Assembly (NCBI GenBank): GCA_963662155.1
Contig: OY759270.1
Coordinates: forward strand, 51,274,803-51,338,802
DNA from: Lamellibrachia columna
Taxonomy: Eukaryota; Annelida; Polychaeta; Sabellida; Siboglinidae
DNA: 64,000 nucleotides
Direction of reading: 5' to 3'
The position numbers were made by a program, and so were the translations under genes. Positions 48,198 through 60,100 of the stretch are shown here, in pieces. The stretch's first letter is position 1, and each line of letters opens with the position of its first letter. The notes under the pieces were generated by a model. It saw nothing but the letters and a program-made list of their open reading frames with translations, did not search any database and had not been told where the DNA came from.

Positions 48198-48317
48198 CAG
48201 AGAGACATCTGTGGATGCTTGCTGATTCCGGACAAAAGGAGCAAAACAAGCCGTCGCCGCAGTTATTGCCACCATTAACTGTATTTGTGCACGTCTCGTT
48301 CACTTTTTTCAAGGTAA
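48198..48317 (-). CDS. Cysteine-rich surface protein exon, minus-strand copy
   Basis: Acceptor ATATTGCAG and donor G|GTAAGC bound 120 bases, phase 1-1: TLKKVNETCTNTVNGGNNC then GDGLFCSFCPESASIHRCLS. Cysteines are spaced C-x9-C-x5-C-x2-C-x8-C; NET is an N-glycosylation sequon. The counterpart at 21017-21135 has lost one base. Function unknown; its position between a Cys module and the stalk makes it a membrane-proximal extracellular module. Confidence 0.72.
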
Positions 48318-48862
48318 CTGCAATATATAGGGCAAATGTTTCAACAAATACAAATTGAAATAACATCTCGTATGGTTACATCCGGGTTAATCATTATTCA
48401 GTTTTTTTTAGAAACGTGCCGCTGTGATATACGCGATACATAATATAAATATAATTATAGACCAAGACGGTGAACCCCACCAAAACAGAAAAGCATATAA
48501 TAAGTTATGTGCACACAAACCCTTAACAAGTAGACTAGTGAAGGTTTAAAAAACTACCAGTTTTTCTTTAAAATGGCGCCGTTTTTTGCTTACCTTGGCA
48601 GCGGATTCACGTTATACCACACTTAGCATGTTTTACAACTAACCCCGGTCTCCCCTATCCAATTTGAAATAATATTATATTGAACTGACTCCAGTTTACA
48701 TATACACTTGGTCTGGAGAGGACGTGCCGGGCGCTATTCACGCAGCACGCACGCACGTACTAATCCGAACATATTAAAAGTTTAAAACTATTATCTACAT
48801 TTCTACGATGGTGTGCGACACATTATCAATCCACCTGTCTTCAACAGTGAACGTCAACTTAC

Positions 48863-49006
48863 TGTTTTTGAGGATGCACCGTTCGTTTAACATATAAACA
48901 TTTGCCGTGGTGTAAATCGAGACGTTATCACAGCCGCATCTACCGTTCATGCAGTCCATCATAAAATAACATTCATTTTTACTTTTGCATGTTTCGCTGT
49001 GTTTGC
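48863..49006 (-). CDS. Cysteine-rich surface protein: EB/EGF-like module exon, minus strand
   Basis: Acceptor GTTTTTCAG and donor A|GTAAGT bound 144 bases, phase 1-1: KHSETCKSKNECYFMMDCMN, GRCGCDNVSIYTTANVYML, NERCILKN. Spacing C-x5-C-x5-C-x4-C-x-C-x17-C matches the plus-strand modules. Upstream exons of this copy (signal peptide, further modules) were not found between 49.0 and 50.2 kb, so the copy may be partial. Confidence 0.75.
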
Positions 49007-49595
49007 CTGAAAAACACGAAATGCATAATACTGTTTTAACATGTGGTCTTCTTTAAGTGTGTGGTGGGTGATAATACAGGTATGTCAGGTGCATCTGGCG
49101 CTGTAATGTGGTGAGTAGTTTGTAGTGCTTGCGCGTCATGTTCTTGCTTGCAGCAAGCCATTTCCAGTTAACATCCTCATTGTACCCCCGGTAATTATGT
49201 AGGATCTAGGAGAAGGACCACGTCGATTCCAAATCTGGGTAGATCAAACTCATCAGCCTTGGCAAGCAGTTGGTGTAGGAGAAGGGAAACTCTTATACCA
49301 AACCAAAGGAGATCAAATTCTTTAGTCTCGGTGGACAGTGATCTAGGTGAAGGAAAATCCGGAACACAGACGTTCGAGATACACGATACGATACATATCA
49401 CGATACGATACATATCATGACAAAGCCACATTGGGTAGAATGACACAATAGCCAATAAAACAGACTTATTAAAAAAATTAGTAAATGGAAATATTGAACA
49501 TCTAAGCTTAATTATGGTCCACTCCCTTCAAAATATAGACAACATTGTTCCAAATAACACATTAGGACATATCACTCCAGCTGCCTTGAGTTTAA

Positions 49596-50252
49596 TGGTC
49601 TCCTTTAGATTTCGTCATTTTAATGCTTGCAGCGGGTGTAGCATAGACAACGAGGTATTCGTGATCGAGTAGACGATACTCCATCACGGTAGTTCGACTA
49701 CTCGCTCAGTCGCTGATTCGCTGCATACTCGTATGAGCCACGTAAAACGATGGTCTTTTAGCTGAAATATTATTTCAGTGCACTTGTATTTAATATTGTA
49801 ATTATAGTTCACAAGTATAGTTTGCTGACTGGCGATGCATTGTTTAAACATCTTCAGAAATCGTCGACTACTTCCCGGCTTTGCGCTATGCGTCGCTATT
49901 ATTCGCTTTATAAATAAAACGACGAAATCTGGGTGAGTGAATCGCAGTTCCAAATGAAACAAACGAAAGAAAACTAATACTGGTTGATTTGCAGTAATGG
50001 TTTTAATAAGTGCTATACATAAATATTGATCATTGGAATTAATAAACCATTTAGCTCCACTCACGGAAGGAAACGTACAACTTACATGCCAATGAATTGG
50101 CAAATGAGAGCGAGCCCGTGGCCACGTGGACAGGTCAACGTAACAGCAGACGTCACACCGTCACTCCCACGTGGTCCAAACTGTGCGCGGTTGTTGAAAT
50201 GTTGTTGAAAACAAATTGCGTAACCATTGCTACGTATATACGGGAGAAAACA
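49596..50252. other. No gene seen
   Basis: Mixed DNA. Two CCACGTGG palindromes (near 50119 and 50166, the latter inside CCCACGTGGTCC) are the only notable words. No frame was recognised. Confidence 0.5.
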
Positions 50253-50927
50253 TAGGGTAGGGTGGAGCAAGGAGCCCCCGTGGGGTAAGAAGCCCCCCTT
50301 GTATTTCCAAAGTTATGCGTGCGTGATGCCTGTCACTAGTGGACAAATGAAGTGCTGCCACCTAGTGACTACTCTGTCCGAAAGCACACGCAGGCCAAAA
50401 AAATGCGGTTAGTAAAATATATGCATTTTCAGTTTTTCTGCATGTTTGATGTAATATTTTTGCGTTTGTAATGTTTTACTGAAACATAACGTTTTTACTT
50501 AACGTCGTGCATTTGTTGTCATATTCATCATTAGTGCATATAGCTTCATTCATTGTTACAAAAATGGGCGATAATTAGTATTAGCGCAGGAATTGACACT
50601 TGTATAAATCATGCATGCAAGAAGCACCCTTGCAGTGCGGGGCAAAACGCCCCGAGAGCGTCTTGCCCCGCAGAGGGGGCGTCTTGCCCCACGTGATTTG
50701 GTCAACGTATAATCGTGAGTAGGTAATGGAATGTATATTGTTTTGTATAGCGGGGGTAATAATTCGTAGTGCACAGTATTGCATAATTACTATGTGGGCA
50801 ATGTTTTTAAGGTTCAGATCATATGATCAGTGCGGAATATCTTTCACAACTTATCGAACATAATATTTGCAGACCTGCATGAAGTTTGCAGATTGCTTGT
50901 TTAATGAACAAGTAATTTTGTTCAGAC

Positions 50928-51960
50928 ATGATTCGCACATACAAGCGGAAGACGGAACGGGGTGCGGATGGTGACGAAACGCTGAAAGCTGCACTTTTAG
51001 CTTTGGAAGAACAGCCGATGAAGACAGTTATTCGTCTGTATAACATCCCCACACGTACGTTGCGAAGACACCGTGACAGCAGGGTCGCTACTCGCGGCGC
51101 CATTGCGCTGGGGCCGAAGAAGCCAACACTACCTACCACCGCCGAGCGCACTCTCCGCGACCTCTTTCCTATATTCGGAAGGCCTTCTTGCGATCCGCCA
51201 CACCAGACAATGCCGTGGCTGGCTTTCGGACGTGTGGACTTTGGCCATGTGACGCAGGTATCTTCACCGATGAGGACTACGTTGCCTCTGCCTTTACTGA
51301 TGAGAACGCCTTGCCGCCGACCGCCAGATCATCAACAGCCTTGCCGCCGACTGCTGGATCATCAACAGTCTTGCCGCCGATCGCTGGATCATCGACAGCC
51401 TTACCGCCAACCGCCGGATCATCCACAGCCTTGCCGCCGACCGCTGGATCATCCACAGCCTTGCCGCCAACCGCCGGATCATCCACAGCCTTGCCGCCGA
51501 CCGCAGCATCGTCAACAACCTTGCCACTGACACATGAGCTGGTCAGTGATCTCATAGAGGAACTGTCGCCAAGGCCAAAACTTTCCCGTTCACGCCCGAG
51601 GTCACGTGTTGCCTAATCAGCCGCGGTGCTGACTTCGTCTCCTTACAAGCGCATACTTGTTGATCAAGAGTCAGCTAAGGGGAAGGCGAAGCCAAAGGGG
51701 GTAGTCACTATGGGCAAACAACAAAAGCAAGGACGCAGTGAAGAAACCAAAAAGAAGACGCGTCAGTGAGGAGGAAGATTGGCCGTGTGTCATTTGCGGC
51801 GAGCCGTTCGTGAACAGCTGATCTCGGGAGGTGATGGTTGCAGTGTCAGTTGTGCCAGAAATGGTCACACAAAGATTGCACGTCGGGACTGCGATGTTTC
51901 ATATGTCCAAACTGCGAGTCCGATAGTGACTGGACGATGGTGCCTGTTGCATACAGTTAC
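50928..51960 (+). pseudogene. Pogo-type transposase: HTH head fused to C-terminal tail, DDE core deleted
   Basis: From ATG 50928: MIRTYKRKTERGADGDETLK, ALLALEEQPMKTVIRLYNIP and TRTLRRHRDSRV, a psq/CENP-B-type helix-turn-helix. Near 51165 the frame jumps to the tail KAFLRSATPDNAVAGFRTCG and LWPCDAGIFTDED, which normally follows the DDE catalytic domain; hundreds of residues between are missing. A Pro/Thr-rich tandem follows, then a basic segment and, in a different frame, EEDWPCVICGEPFV and CQLCQKWSHKDC, a PHD-like C-terminal zinc finger. Frameshifts at about 51165, 51620 and 51840. Non-autonomous. Confidence 0.78.
51306..51530 (+). repeat. 30-bp in-frame tandem repeat in transposase tail
   Basis: Unit TCATCCACAGCCTTGCCGCC plus GACCGCTGGA, about seven copies, encoding STALPPTAGS in the tail's frame. 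A low-complexity Pro/Thr linker. Confidence 0.93.
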
Positions 51961-52594
51961 ATAACTTGAATTCTTGTAAAGTTATTTCAACTGACAGTCA
52001 TGACTGTCCTGACTGCATGTAAAGTTCTATTATTTGACTGTGAAGGAGTCTCGTAATACTGTGGGCTAGTTGTCTGTTTTGGATCAGATAAAACATACAC
52101 TCCATTTTCACGTTTATCACTAGTTTGTTTCATTTCAATATTCGTATTTTATGCAATGAGACCTTCTATGGGACATGAAGCTTCATGCCCCATAGAAGGG
52201 GGCGTCTTGTCCCAGGCCTGGGGCAAGACGCCCCATTTGGACAACATATATAATTAATGATTATAAAAAGTTAGTATTGTCAAATGTCACTAATGTTTTG
52301 GTAATACGTAGCATAACCATACGGCAATCGTCTGACAGCATAAGGACGTCAAAATATTAATAGTATGAATAACTATGCCCATTTTCCCTTAAGGGGGCTT
52401 CTTGCCCCACCCTACCCTACCAGTTGATATTTTCGCTATATTATCAGTACACGGGCAGATGTGGATCGCGCTGATTATCTACTGCTTTAAAAATCGTACT
52501 GCGATACGGATATTGTGTCTAATGCATCGTATCGTGGCACGTGTATTACGATTTTCCGGAATGCACAGTGAGCAAGATAAATGACAGACTTTTG

Positions 52595-53010
52595 GCAAGT
52601 CCCAAATTGGCAAGGCAAGTCAATTCAAAAGTCGTTGAACTGCATGTCAAGTCAGTCAAGTCTCAAGTCAATGACCGCCACGTCCTAGTCAAGTCGAGTC
52701 ATCTCTCTGAATTCCAATTCAAATCTTAAGTTCATCAGGGTTCATCAATCGCCATGATTTCTGTGGTTTGTCTGCGGTAATATTGAGGGGGAAATGCAGG
52801 CTCTAGCTGGCCCGCTACGGCCTGTCACATCAACGTGGTCTCGTTTGGAGTAGGCTACGTTGCGAGTCAATAGATTTATTGGCAAATTACAAACTGCCAA
52901 GTCAATTCAAGTCAAGTCTTAATTTAATGACCTCTAAGTCCAAATCAAGTATCGGGTCATATATCTGAATTCTAAGTCAAGTCGCAAGTTATGAAAATGT
53001 GCGAGTCTGA
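52595..53010. repeat. Degenerate (C)AAGTC motif array
   Basis: At least a dozen AAGTC words in about 400 bases, many as TCAAGTCAAGTC, without constant period. It lies immediately upstream of a hAT transposase remnant and could be its sub-terminal motif region. Confidence 0.65.
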
Positions 53011-53284
53011 CTCGAGTCAACATGTCTGATACATTATGAACATTGCTTCACACTAAATTGTAAAGATAGATAGAAGGAACTTCTCCCAGCTGCCATCGAA
53101 GTGCAGTCTGGGATATGTTCTTATGATGTGCAGCAGCAGCGTCGCTCTCTTAATCAAGCAATGAATTTTATTCCGTACCGATGAAAATGCCCCTCCTCTC
53201 GTGTCATTGATTGCTTTCTTTTCTCTTGGAATTGTCCCTCACTCAACGATAAAAACAAGTTATATCGTTGTGTGTTTGTCCTGT

Positions 53285-54025
53285 CGTGTGATGGCCGAAC
53301 TGTGGCACAGGATCCTGGAGCGAATGAATGTCACCAACAAAATATTCCAGAATCCAATGTTGGACATCAACAATGCTGTAGCGATTCTGTCATCACTACA
53401 ACACTTCATTTCAACACTGCAACAGCAGTTTGACATCTTTGAACGCCGTGGTCAAGACCTAACTGGCGTTGACGATTTCCAGAGAAAGAAAAGATCAACA
53501 ACTCACCATGATGACGGCTACACAGACGGCACTGACTTAAATGATCGTTACATTTTCAAAGTCGATAGCTTCCTTGTCATCATCGACAAACTGACAATTG
53601 CGATGTCAGGTCGCATCAAAGCATATGGTGAAGTATGTCGACTGTTCGGTTCCTTAGCTCGATTGGAGGATATCGATGACAAAGAACTAAAGCGAGCTGC
53701 TGAACAGTTGGCAAACACCTTCCAGAACAATGTGGAGGACTCACTGGTGGACGAAATCGTGCAATGTGCAGCTTTGTTGGACACCCCGGTCATGAAATAA
53801 GCGTGTGACGCCGACAAGAAAGTCGGTAAGGAACTCAGTATATATCACCTGCTTGTAAAGCAGGATTTGGCGCCCACATTTCTGAATATTGACATCGCAC
53901 TACGACTCTACCTCCACCTGATGGTTTTTAATTGCAGCTGAAACGGATCAAGTTGCGCTCAACAATGGGGCAGAAAAGCATGAACTTCCGAGATGATGCT
54001 GACATCACAGCTTGTGTCTTTTTTT
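53285..54025 (+). pseudogene. hAT-type (ZMYM1/DUF4371-like) transposase, C-terminal half
   Basis: Reads VMAELWHRILERMNVTNKIF, LDINNAVAILSSLQHFISTL, KVDSFLVIIDKLTIAMSGRI and EVCRLFGSLARLED to the TAA at 53798-53800. Beyond it other frames give LAPTFLNIDIALRLYLHLMV and LKRIKLRSTMGQ, which is the hAT dimerisation region (normally containing N-C-x-x-E-R-S-F-S, here corrupted). The N-terminal finger and most of the catalytic region are absent. The frame is open for about 170 codons after the ATG at 53291. Confidence 0.72.
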
Positions 54026-54828
54026 AACTTGATCGGAAAGTTCCAAACGCGTAGTTTCTTTATGATTCCATATTAATTTGGTCTCTTCATCACCACTGAC
54101 TATCAAGCCTACAAACATCTCATTTGCATTGCTTGTAGCTTCATTGTGCGACACGTAATGATCTTTCCCCTTCTTTGGCTTGTTTCTGCATACACGGACA
54201 AAATGTCCCATTTTCCCACGTTTGTTACATGCTTTCCCATAAGCTGGACAAGCCCGAGACGCATGTACTGTGTCGCAACTGCCACATTTGTTCGCGGAAT
54301 TCTTCGGTTTCATCGGATTTTGGGAAGTATTCTTTTGTTGGTGTCTCCCCCTGGCGTAGCATAATTGACATTTGCATCTCTGTTAACTGTTGGTGCTAGC
54401 GACTGTATCTCCGCGGCTTGGCGTATCTGTATTGCCTTATCGACTGTTAGGTCATCCACAAATAACAGCCGTTCCCGCACTCTCTGACTGGTGATGCCCA
54501 AAACAAGGCGATCGCGTATCGTGCTGTCCTTTAAATTTTCAAACTGGCAGGTTTGTGCTTTAATTTTTGGGTTGCATTGTGATTTAAACGTCCCAACCAC
54601 AACGTCATAGTTCGCTTTCTCCTCAGAATTTAGGGCGAAAGTGCTAAATTCTTCTATGGCTTGCTTTCTCGCAACGTGTAAGAACAACGCTACTTTCTGC
54701 TTATCGGGTTTAGCATCAAACCCAGATGTAGTCATGTACAGTTCACATTCTTGCTTAAACTTTTGCCAATTTTCTGCGATGTTTCCTGTGAGGATAAGTT
54801 CATCTGGCTGTCGGATATATTCAGCCAT
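54025..54828 (-). pseudogene. Ty3/gypsy-like Gag with CCHC zinc knuckles
   Basis: Minus strand from MAEYIRQPDELILTGNIAEN (54828): WQKFKQECELYMTTSGFDAK, KVALFLHVARKQAIEEFSTF and DRLVLGITSQRVRERLL, then a frameshift near 54311 into KCGSCDTVHASRACPAYGK (knuckle 1, C-x2-C-x3-H-x4-C) and CNKRGKMGHFVRVC (knuckle 2, second Cys replaced by Arg). No protease or RT follows: the element is cut at about 54025, where hAT sequence begins. LTRs were not identified. Confidence 0.8.
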
Positions 54829-55498
54829 CTTGGTGACACTGCCGCACACGCACGCCTGACACTCGCTAGCTGTCACTAACAAAGTTAATAGAATTTGCAA
54901 CTTTACAGACCTTTATTTCACGTCGCTTCGCCGGACCAATGTTACTTGTTGTTCTTGCGACATATCATCGAACGGTGACAATATGTCGTCTCGCAGCTAT
55001 TTCACGTAGTCCTGACACACCGTCGACGTCGGCCATGACAGCATGCTCGATTCATAGCGAACTCTCAAGTCAACATCGTCCCACTTAGCTGCGCTTAGCT
55101 GGAGTTCCACTGTTGAGTGTGTGTCGACTCCATAATGCTGACACCATGTAATGCTTTATGGCATAATTAATGCTTATGGAACAACAATATATCCAAGTGT
55201 ATAATGTTTAATATGCGAACATCAGCATACCACGTTTACATATACGTCCGAGAACCAACGGCAACCGTTGCGGGACATCCGTGTCGCAAGGGCATTAACT
55301 ATGATATAACTAATTAACACAGTCACAGTCCTAATTATGACCAGTGAGCGTACTCCTTTGTCTCGGTTGCAATTGTCCATGATACGGACCTCCGTCATGC
55401 ATGATATATATATCTCCGTAAAATTTACTTTCTTACTTGCTGAATAAATCAACGTCATGTTTTGTCGCGAAATACAGTGTCAACAAAAACAAAGATAA
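54829..55498. other. Upstream flank of the Gag relic; LTR not demonstrable
   Basis: Position is right for a 5' leader/LTR (the words CGACGTCGGCCATGACAGCA and GTCGACTCCATAATGCTGAC occur), but no second copy is present to prove an LTR. Confidence 0.4.
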
Positions 55499-55935
55499 CG
55501 AGTAGTAATGTGCTCGTGAGTACAAGGACCGGATTGTCGTGTGCTGCCACCACGCGGTTTAGTTTGCAAAATCCATCATTAATCACCTCAAACTCCCCGA
55601 CAGTGTCGCCACTCAGCATATCACCACTGCCACAACTTGATCATACATTCAAAATGGACAGTGCGGAGTGACATGTTGGCAACGCGATGGTTGTTTACGA
55701 CTTGTTACGTCGTTCCAACTGTATGTAGCATAGTTTCAATCAAAAACGAATGTTGTTTTGTTCCTATTCAAAATTTCAGAGCAAACATTGTCCAGAATTG
55801 TATGCAATTGAAATTGGGAAATTTATTGAGAAAAATTAAATGGCGATTTGCAGAATCTGTACATCAAATATAAGTTGTGGAAGTGGTGAACTTACATTAC
55901 ATTCACTATGTGGCGCCACTGGTGGGGAGTTTGTA
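55499..55935 (+). repeat. Dispersed repeat R23, copy 3, with inverted ends
   Basis: The left part matches copies 1 and 2 (GTGCTGCCACCACGCGGTTT, CTCCCCGACAGTGTCGCCAC). The right end GTGGCGCCACTGGTGGGGAG followed by TTTGTAATCATCCATGAATT mirrors the left CATCATTAATCACCTCAAAC and CTCCCCGACAGTG. This copy best shows the element as a terminal-inverted-repeat unit of about 350 bases (55587-55932). Confidence 0.75.
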
Positions 55936-57146
55936 ATCATCCATGAATTAAACTGATGTAATCGCTATGCTTTTCAGTATCAGTATTATAAATATTCGTA
56001 AGTTGAATTTGTTGTAAGCAATCAGTCGTTTTCTCCAAATAGTCTTAAATTGCGAGAAATGTAATCACTACTGTTGAAGGTAAATTATCAATGCGGCCTA
56101 CCTTCTGTGTGAACTGTAGGGTATAGGTTATATAAGTTTGTTAAAGATTACAACTCCACTATTAATATATGAACTTTCTACTTGTCTAGCTATTTCTTAG
56201 TAGTATGGAGTTGTCAAAGCAAATTGGTTTCTATCACAGATAGGAGATCGTGTGAGGTTGTGCAAAATATGCTTGTTTACTTTAGTCACTTAGCGATTGA
56301 AATGTTGGTGAGTAAGAGTCATGCCAGTGGCGCCGAATAGCGACCGATGGCTAATTTAGGGATCGGAAATTTATTTGTTTCCAACTAATTATCAGATCAA
56401 CGAAATGTTATCATGTTTGGTATCGTTGGAAAACTAACTGTCTTCTGATATTGTTTATTCTTGTTTTAGAACCTAATTATGGTGAAGAACGAATAATTTT
56501 AGATAGAGTCGAGTTTGTTGTTTGTGGTTGGTAACAGCATAGGGCCAGGTAAACATAGGGCCAGGTAAATACTTCGAATAATAGAGGGAACTAAAGGAAT
56601 GTTCAGTGGTTTTTTTTTACAAATCTGGTAGCAGATGCATTTTTTATATATACCATCATAATGTGTGTATAGATTCCTATGATATAAATTTTGTGTAGGA
56701 TATCATGTGATTTGAATGGTTGATACTGGGGTGTCTTAGTACAAACATTACATAGCTATTCACAAGTTAACTTGAAATTTGTATAGGCAACCAAGCCTTT
56801 CTGTGGTCTACGGGCTCTTGTATGCACCAAGATGATTGGTTAATCCCTTGTGCGACGACGGCTGCGATTGGTGATAGTGGAGGTATAAAACAGTTACGGG
56901 CGTTGAAACAGGGGCGGAACTCCAGCCATATGACAGTCAGGTTGCACGTAACATCTAAGAACGTACATGGTTCCTCTCGGAATAACCCTACTCGCCCTAC
57001 GGTTCGCGGACGTGGGAGGACGCGACGCACCGGCGGCAAAGAGTCGCTGAGTCGCTAACTTCCTCCACCGTCCACCCTCGATAGCTGTCAACTTGCCGTT
57101 GACAGCTATATTGCCAGCTGCCACGCAAGGCAGCCCTCACCAAGCA
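55936..57146. other. No gene supported
   Basis: AT-rich up to about 56800. A direct repeat CATAGGGCCAGGTAAA occurs twice (56539-56554 and 56555-56570). A short frame at 56822-57058 has no recognisable motif. Composition turns GC-rich just before the minisatellite. Confidence 0.5.
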
Positions 57147-60100
57147 CGCCGTACGCTCGACAGCACTCGACGAGTACGTCGTACGCATGACTACACTTGC
57201 CGACTACGCCGTACGCATGACAACACTCGCCGAGTACGCGGTACGCATGACAACACTCGCCGAGTACGCCGTACGCATGACAACACTTGCCGACTACGCC
57301 GTACGCATGACAACACTCGCCGAGTACGCCGTACGCATGACAACACTTGCCGACTACGCCGTACGCATGACAACACTCGCCGAGTACGCGGTACGCATGA
57401 CAACACTTTCCGAGTACGCCGTACGCATGACAACACTCGCCGAGTACGCGGTACGCATGACAACACTTTCCGAGTACGCCGTACGCATGACTACATTTGC
57501 CGACTACGCCGTACGCATGACAACACTCGCCGAGTACGCGGTACGCATGACTACACTCGCCGAGTACGCCGTACGCATGACAACACTTGCCGACTACGCC
57601 GTACGCATGACTACACTTGCCGACTACGCCGTACGCATGACAACACTCGCTGAGTACGCGGTACGCATGACAACACTCGCCGAGTACGCGGTACGCATGA
57701 CAACACTTTCCGAGTACGCCGTACGCATGACTACACTTGCCGACTACGCCGTACGCATGACAACACTCGCCGAGTACGCGGTACGCATGACTACACTCGC
57801 CGAGTACGCCGTACGCATGACAACACTTGCCGACTACGCCGTACGCATGACTACACTTTCCGACTACGCCGTACGCATGACAACACTCGCCGAGTACGCG
57901 GTACGCATGACAACACTTTCCGAGTACGTCGTACGCATGACAACACTTACCGACTACGCCGTACGCATGACTACACTTGCCGACTACGTCGTACGCATGA
58001 CAACACTCGCCGAGTACGCGGTACGCATGACAACACTTTCCGAGTACGCCGTACGCATGACAACACTCGCCGAGTACGCGGTACGCATGACAACACTTTC
58101 CGAGTACGCCGTACGCATGACAACACTTGCCGACTACGCCGTACGCATGACAACACTCGCCGAGTACGCCATACGCATGATAACACTTGCCGAGTACGCC
58201 GTACGCATGACAACTCTTGCCGACTACGCCGTACGCATGACAACACTTGCCGAGTACGCCGTACGCATGATAACACTTGCCGAGTACGCCGTATGCATGA
58301 CTACACTTGCCGAGTACGCCGTACGCATGACAACACTTTCCGAGTACGCCTTACGCATGACAACACTTGCCGAGTACGCCGTACGCATGACTACACTTGC
58401 CGAGTACGCCGTACGCATGACTACACTCGCCGAGTACGCCGTACGCATGACTACACTCGCCGAGTACGCCGTACGCATGACTACACTCGCCGAGTACGCC
58501 GTACGCATGACTACACTTGCCGAGTACGCCGTACGCATGACAACACTTGCCGAGTACGCCGTACGCATGATAACACTTGCCGAGTACGCCGTATGCATGA
58601 CTACACTTGCCGAGTACGCCGTACGCATGACAACACTTTCCGAGTACGCCGTACGCATGACAACACTTGCCGAGTACGCCGTACGCATGACTACACTTGC
58701 CGAGTACGCCGTACGCATGACTACATTCGCCGAGTACGCCGTACGCATGACTACACTCGCCGAGTACGCCGTACGCACGACAACACTTTTGAGTACGCCG
58801 TACGCATGACTACACTTGCCGAGTACGCCGTACGCATGACTACACTCGCCGAGTACGCCGTACGCATGACTACACTCGCCGAGTACGCCGTACGCATGAC
58901 TACACTCGCCGAGTACGCCGTACGCATGACTACACTTGCCGAGTACGCCGTATGAATGACTACACTCGCCGAGTACGCCGTACGCATGACAAAACTTTCC
59001 GAGTACGCCGTACGCATGACAACACTTGCCGAGTACGCCGTACGCATGACAACACTCGCCGAGTACGCCGTACGCATGACAACACTCGCCGAGTACGCCG
59101 TACGCATGACAACACTCGCCGAGTACGCCGTACGCATGACAAAACTTGCCGAGTACGCCACACGCATGATAACACTTTCCGAGTACGCCGTACGCATGAC
59201 AACACTTGCCGAGTACGCCGTACGCATGACAACACTTGCCGAGTACGCCGTATGCATGACTACACTTGCCGAGTACGCCGTACGCATGACAACACTTTCC
59301 GAGTACGCCGTACGCATGACAACACTTGCCGAGTACGCCGTACGCATGACTACACTTGCCGAGTACGCCGTACGCATGACTACACTCGCCGAATACGCCG
59401 TACGCATGACTACACTCGCCGAGTACGCCGTACGCATGACTACACTCGCCGAGTACGCCGTACGCATGACTACACTTGCCGAGTACGCCGTACGCATGAC
59501 AACACTTGCCGAGTACGCCGTACGCATGATAACACTTGCCGAGTACGCCGTATGCATGACTACACTTGCCGAGTACGCCGTACGCATGACAACACTTTCC
59601 GAGTACGCCGTACGCATGACAACACTTGCCGAGTACGCCGTACGCATGACTACACTTGCCGAGTACGCCGTACGCATGACTACACTCGCCGAGTGCGCCG
59701 TACGCATGACTACACTTGCCGAGTACGCCGTATGAATGACTACACTCGCCGAGTACGCCGTACGCATAACAAAACTTGCCGAGTACGCCGTACGCATGAC
59801 AACACTCGCCGAGTACGCCGTACGCATGACAACACTCGCCGAGTACGCCGTACGCATGACAACACTTGCCGAGTACGCCGTACGCATGATAACACTTGCC
59901 GAGTACGCCGTACGCATGACTACACTTGCCGAGTACGCCGTACGCATGACAACACTTGCCGAGTACGCCGTATGCATGACTACACTTGCCGAGTACGCCG
60001 TATGCATGACTACACTTGCCGAGTACGCCGTACGCATGACAACACTTGCCGAGTAGGCTGTACGCATGACAACACTCGCCGAGTACGCCGTACGCATGAC

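Larger units (their letters stand above)
45850..49595 (-). repeat. Inverted partner of segmental duplication A
   Basis: Homologous in reverse to 19633-23855. It retains a cysteine module (48863-49006) lost from A and an in-frame version of the exon that is frameshifted in A. Confidence 0.78.
50253..52419 (+). mobile_element. Pogo-like DNA transposon, internally deleted, TA-flanked
   Basis: The left end TA|GGGTAGGGTGGAGCAAGG mirrors the right end CTTGCCCCACCCTACCC|TA, giving inverted termini of about 30 bases and a TA target duplication as in Tc1/mariner/pogo. Inside, GGGGCAAAACGCCCC, GCGTCTTGCCCC and GGGGCAAGACGCCCC motifs cluster at 50639-50690 and 52187-52234. The encoded protein has a DNA-binding head and C-terminal tail but no DDE domain. 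Total length about 2.16 kb. Confidence 0.82.
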
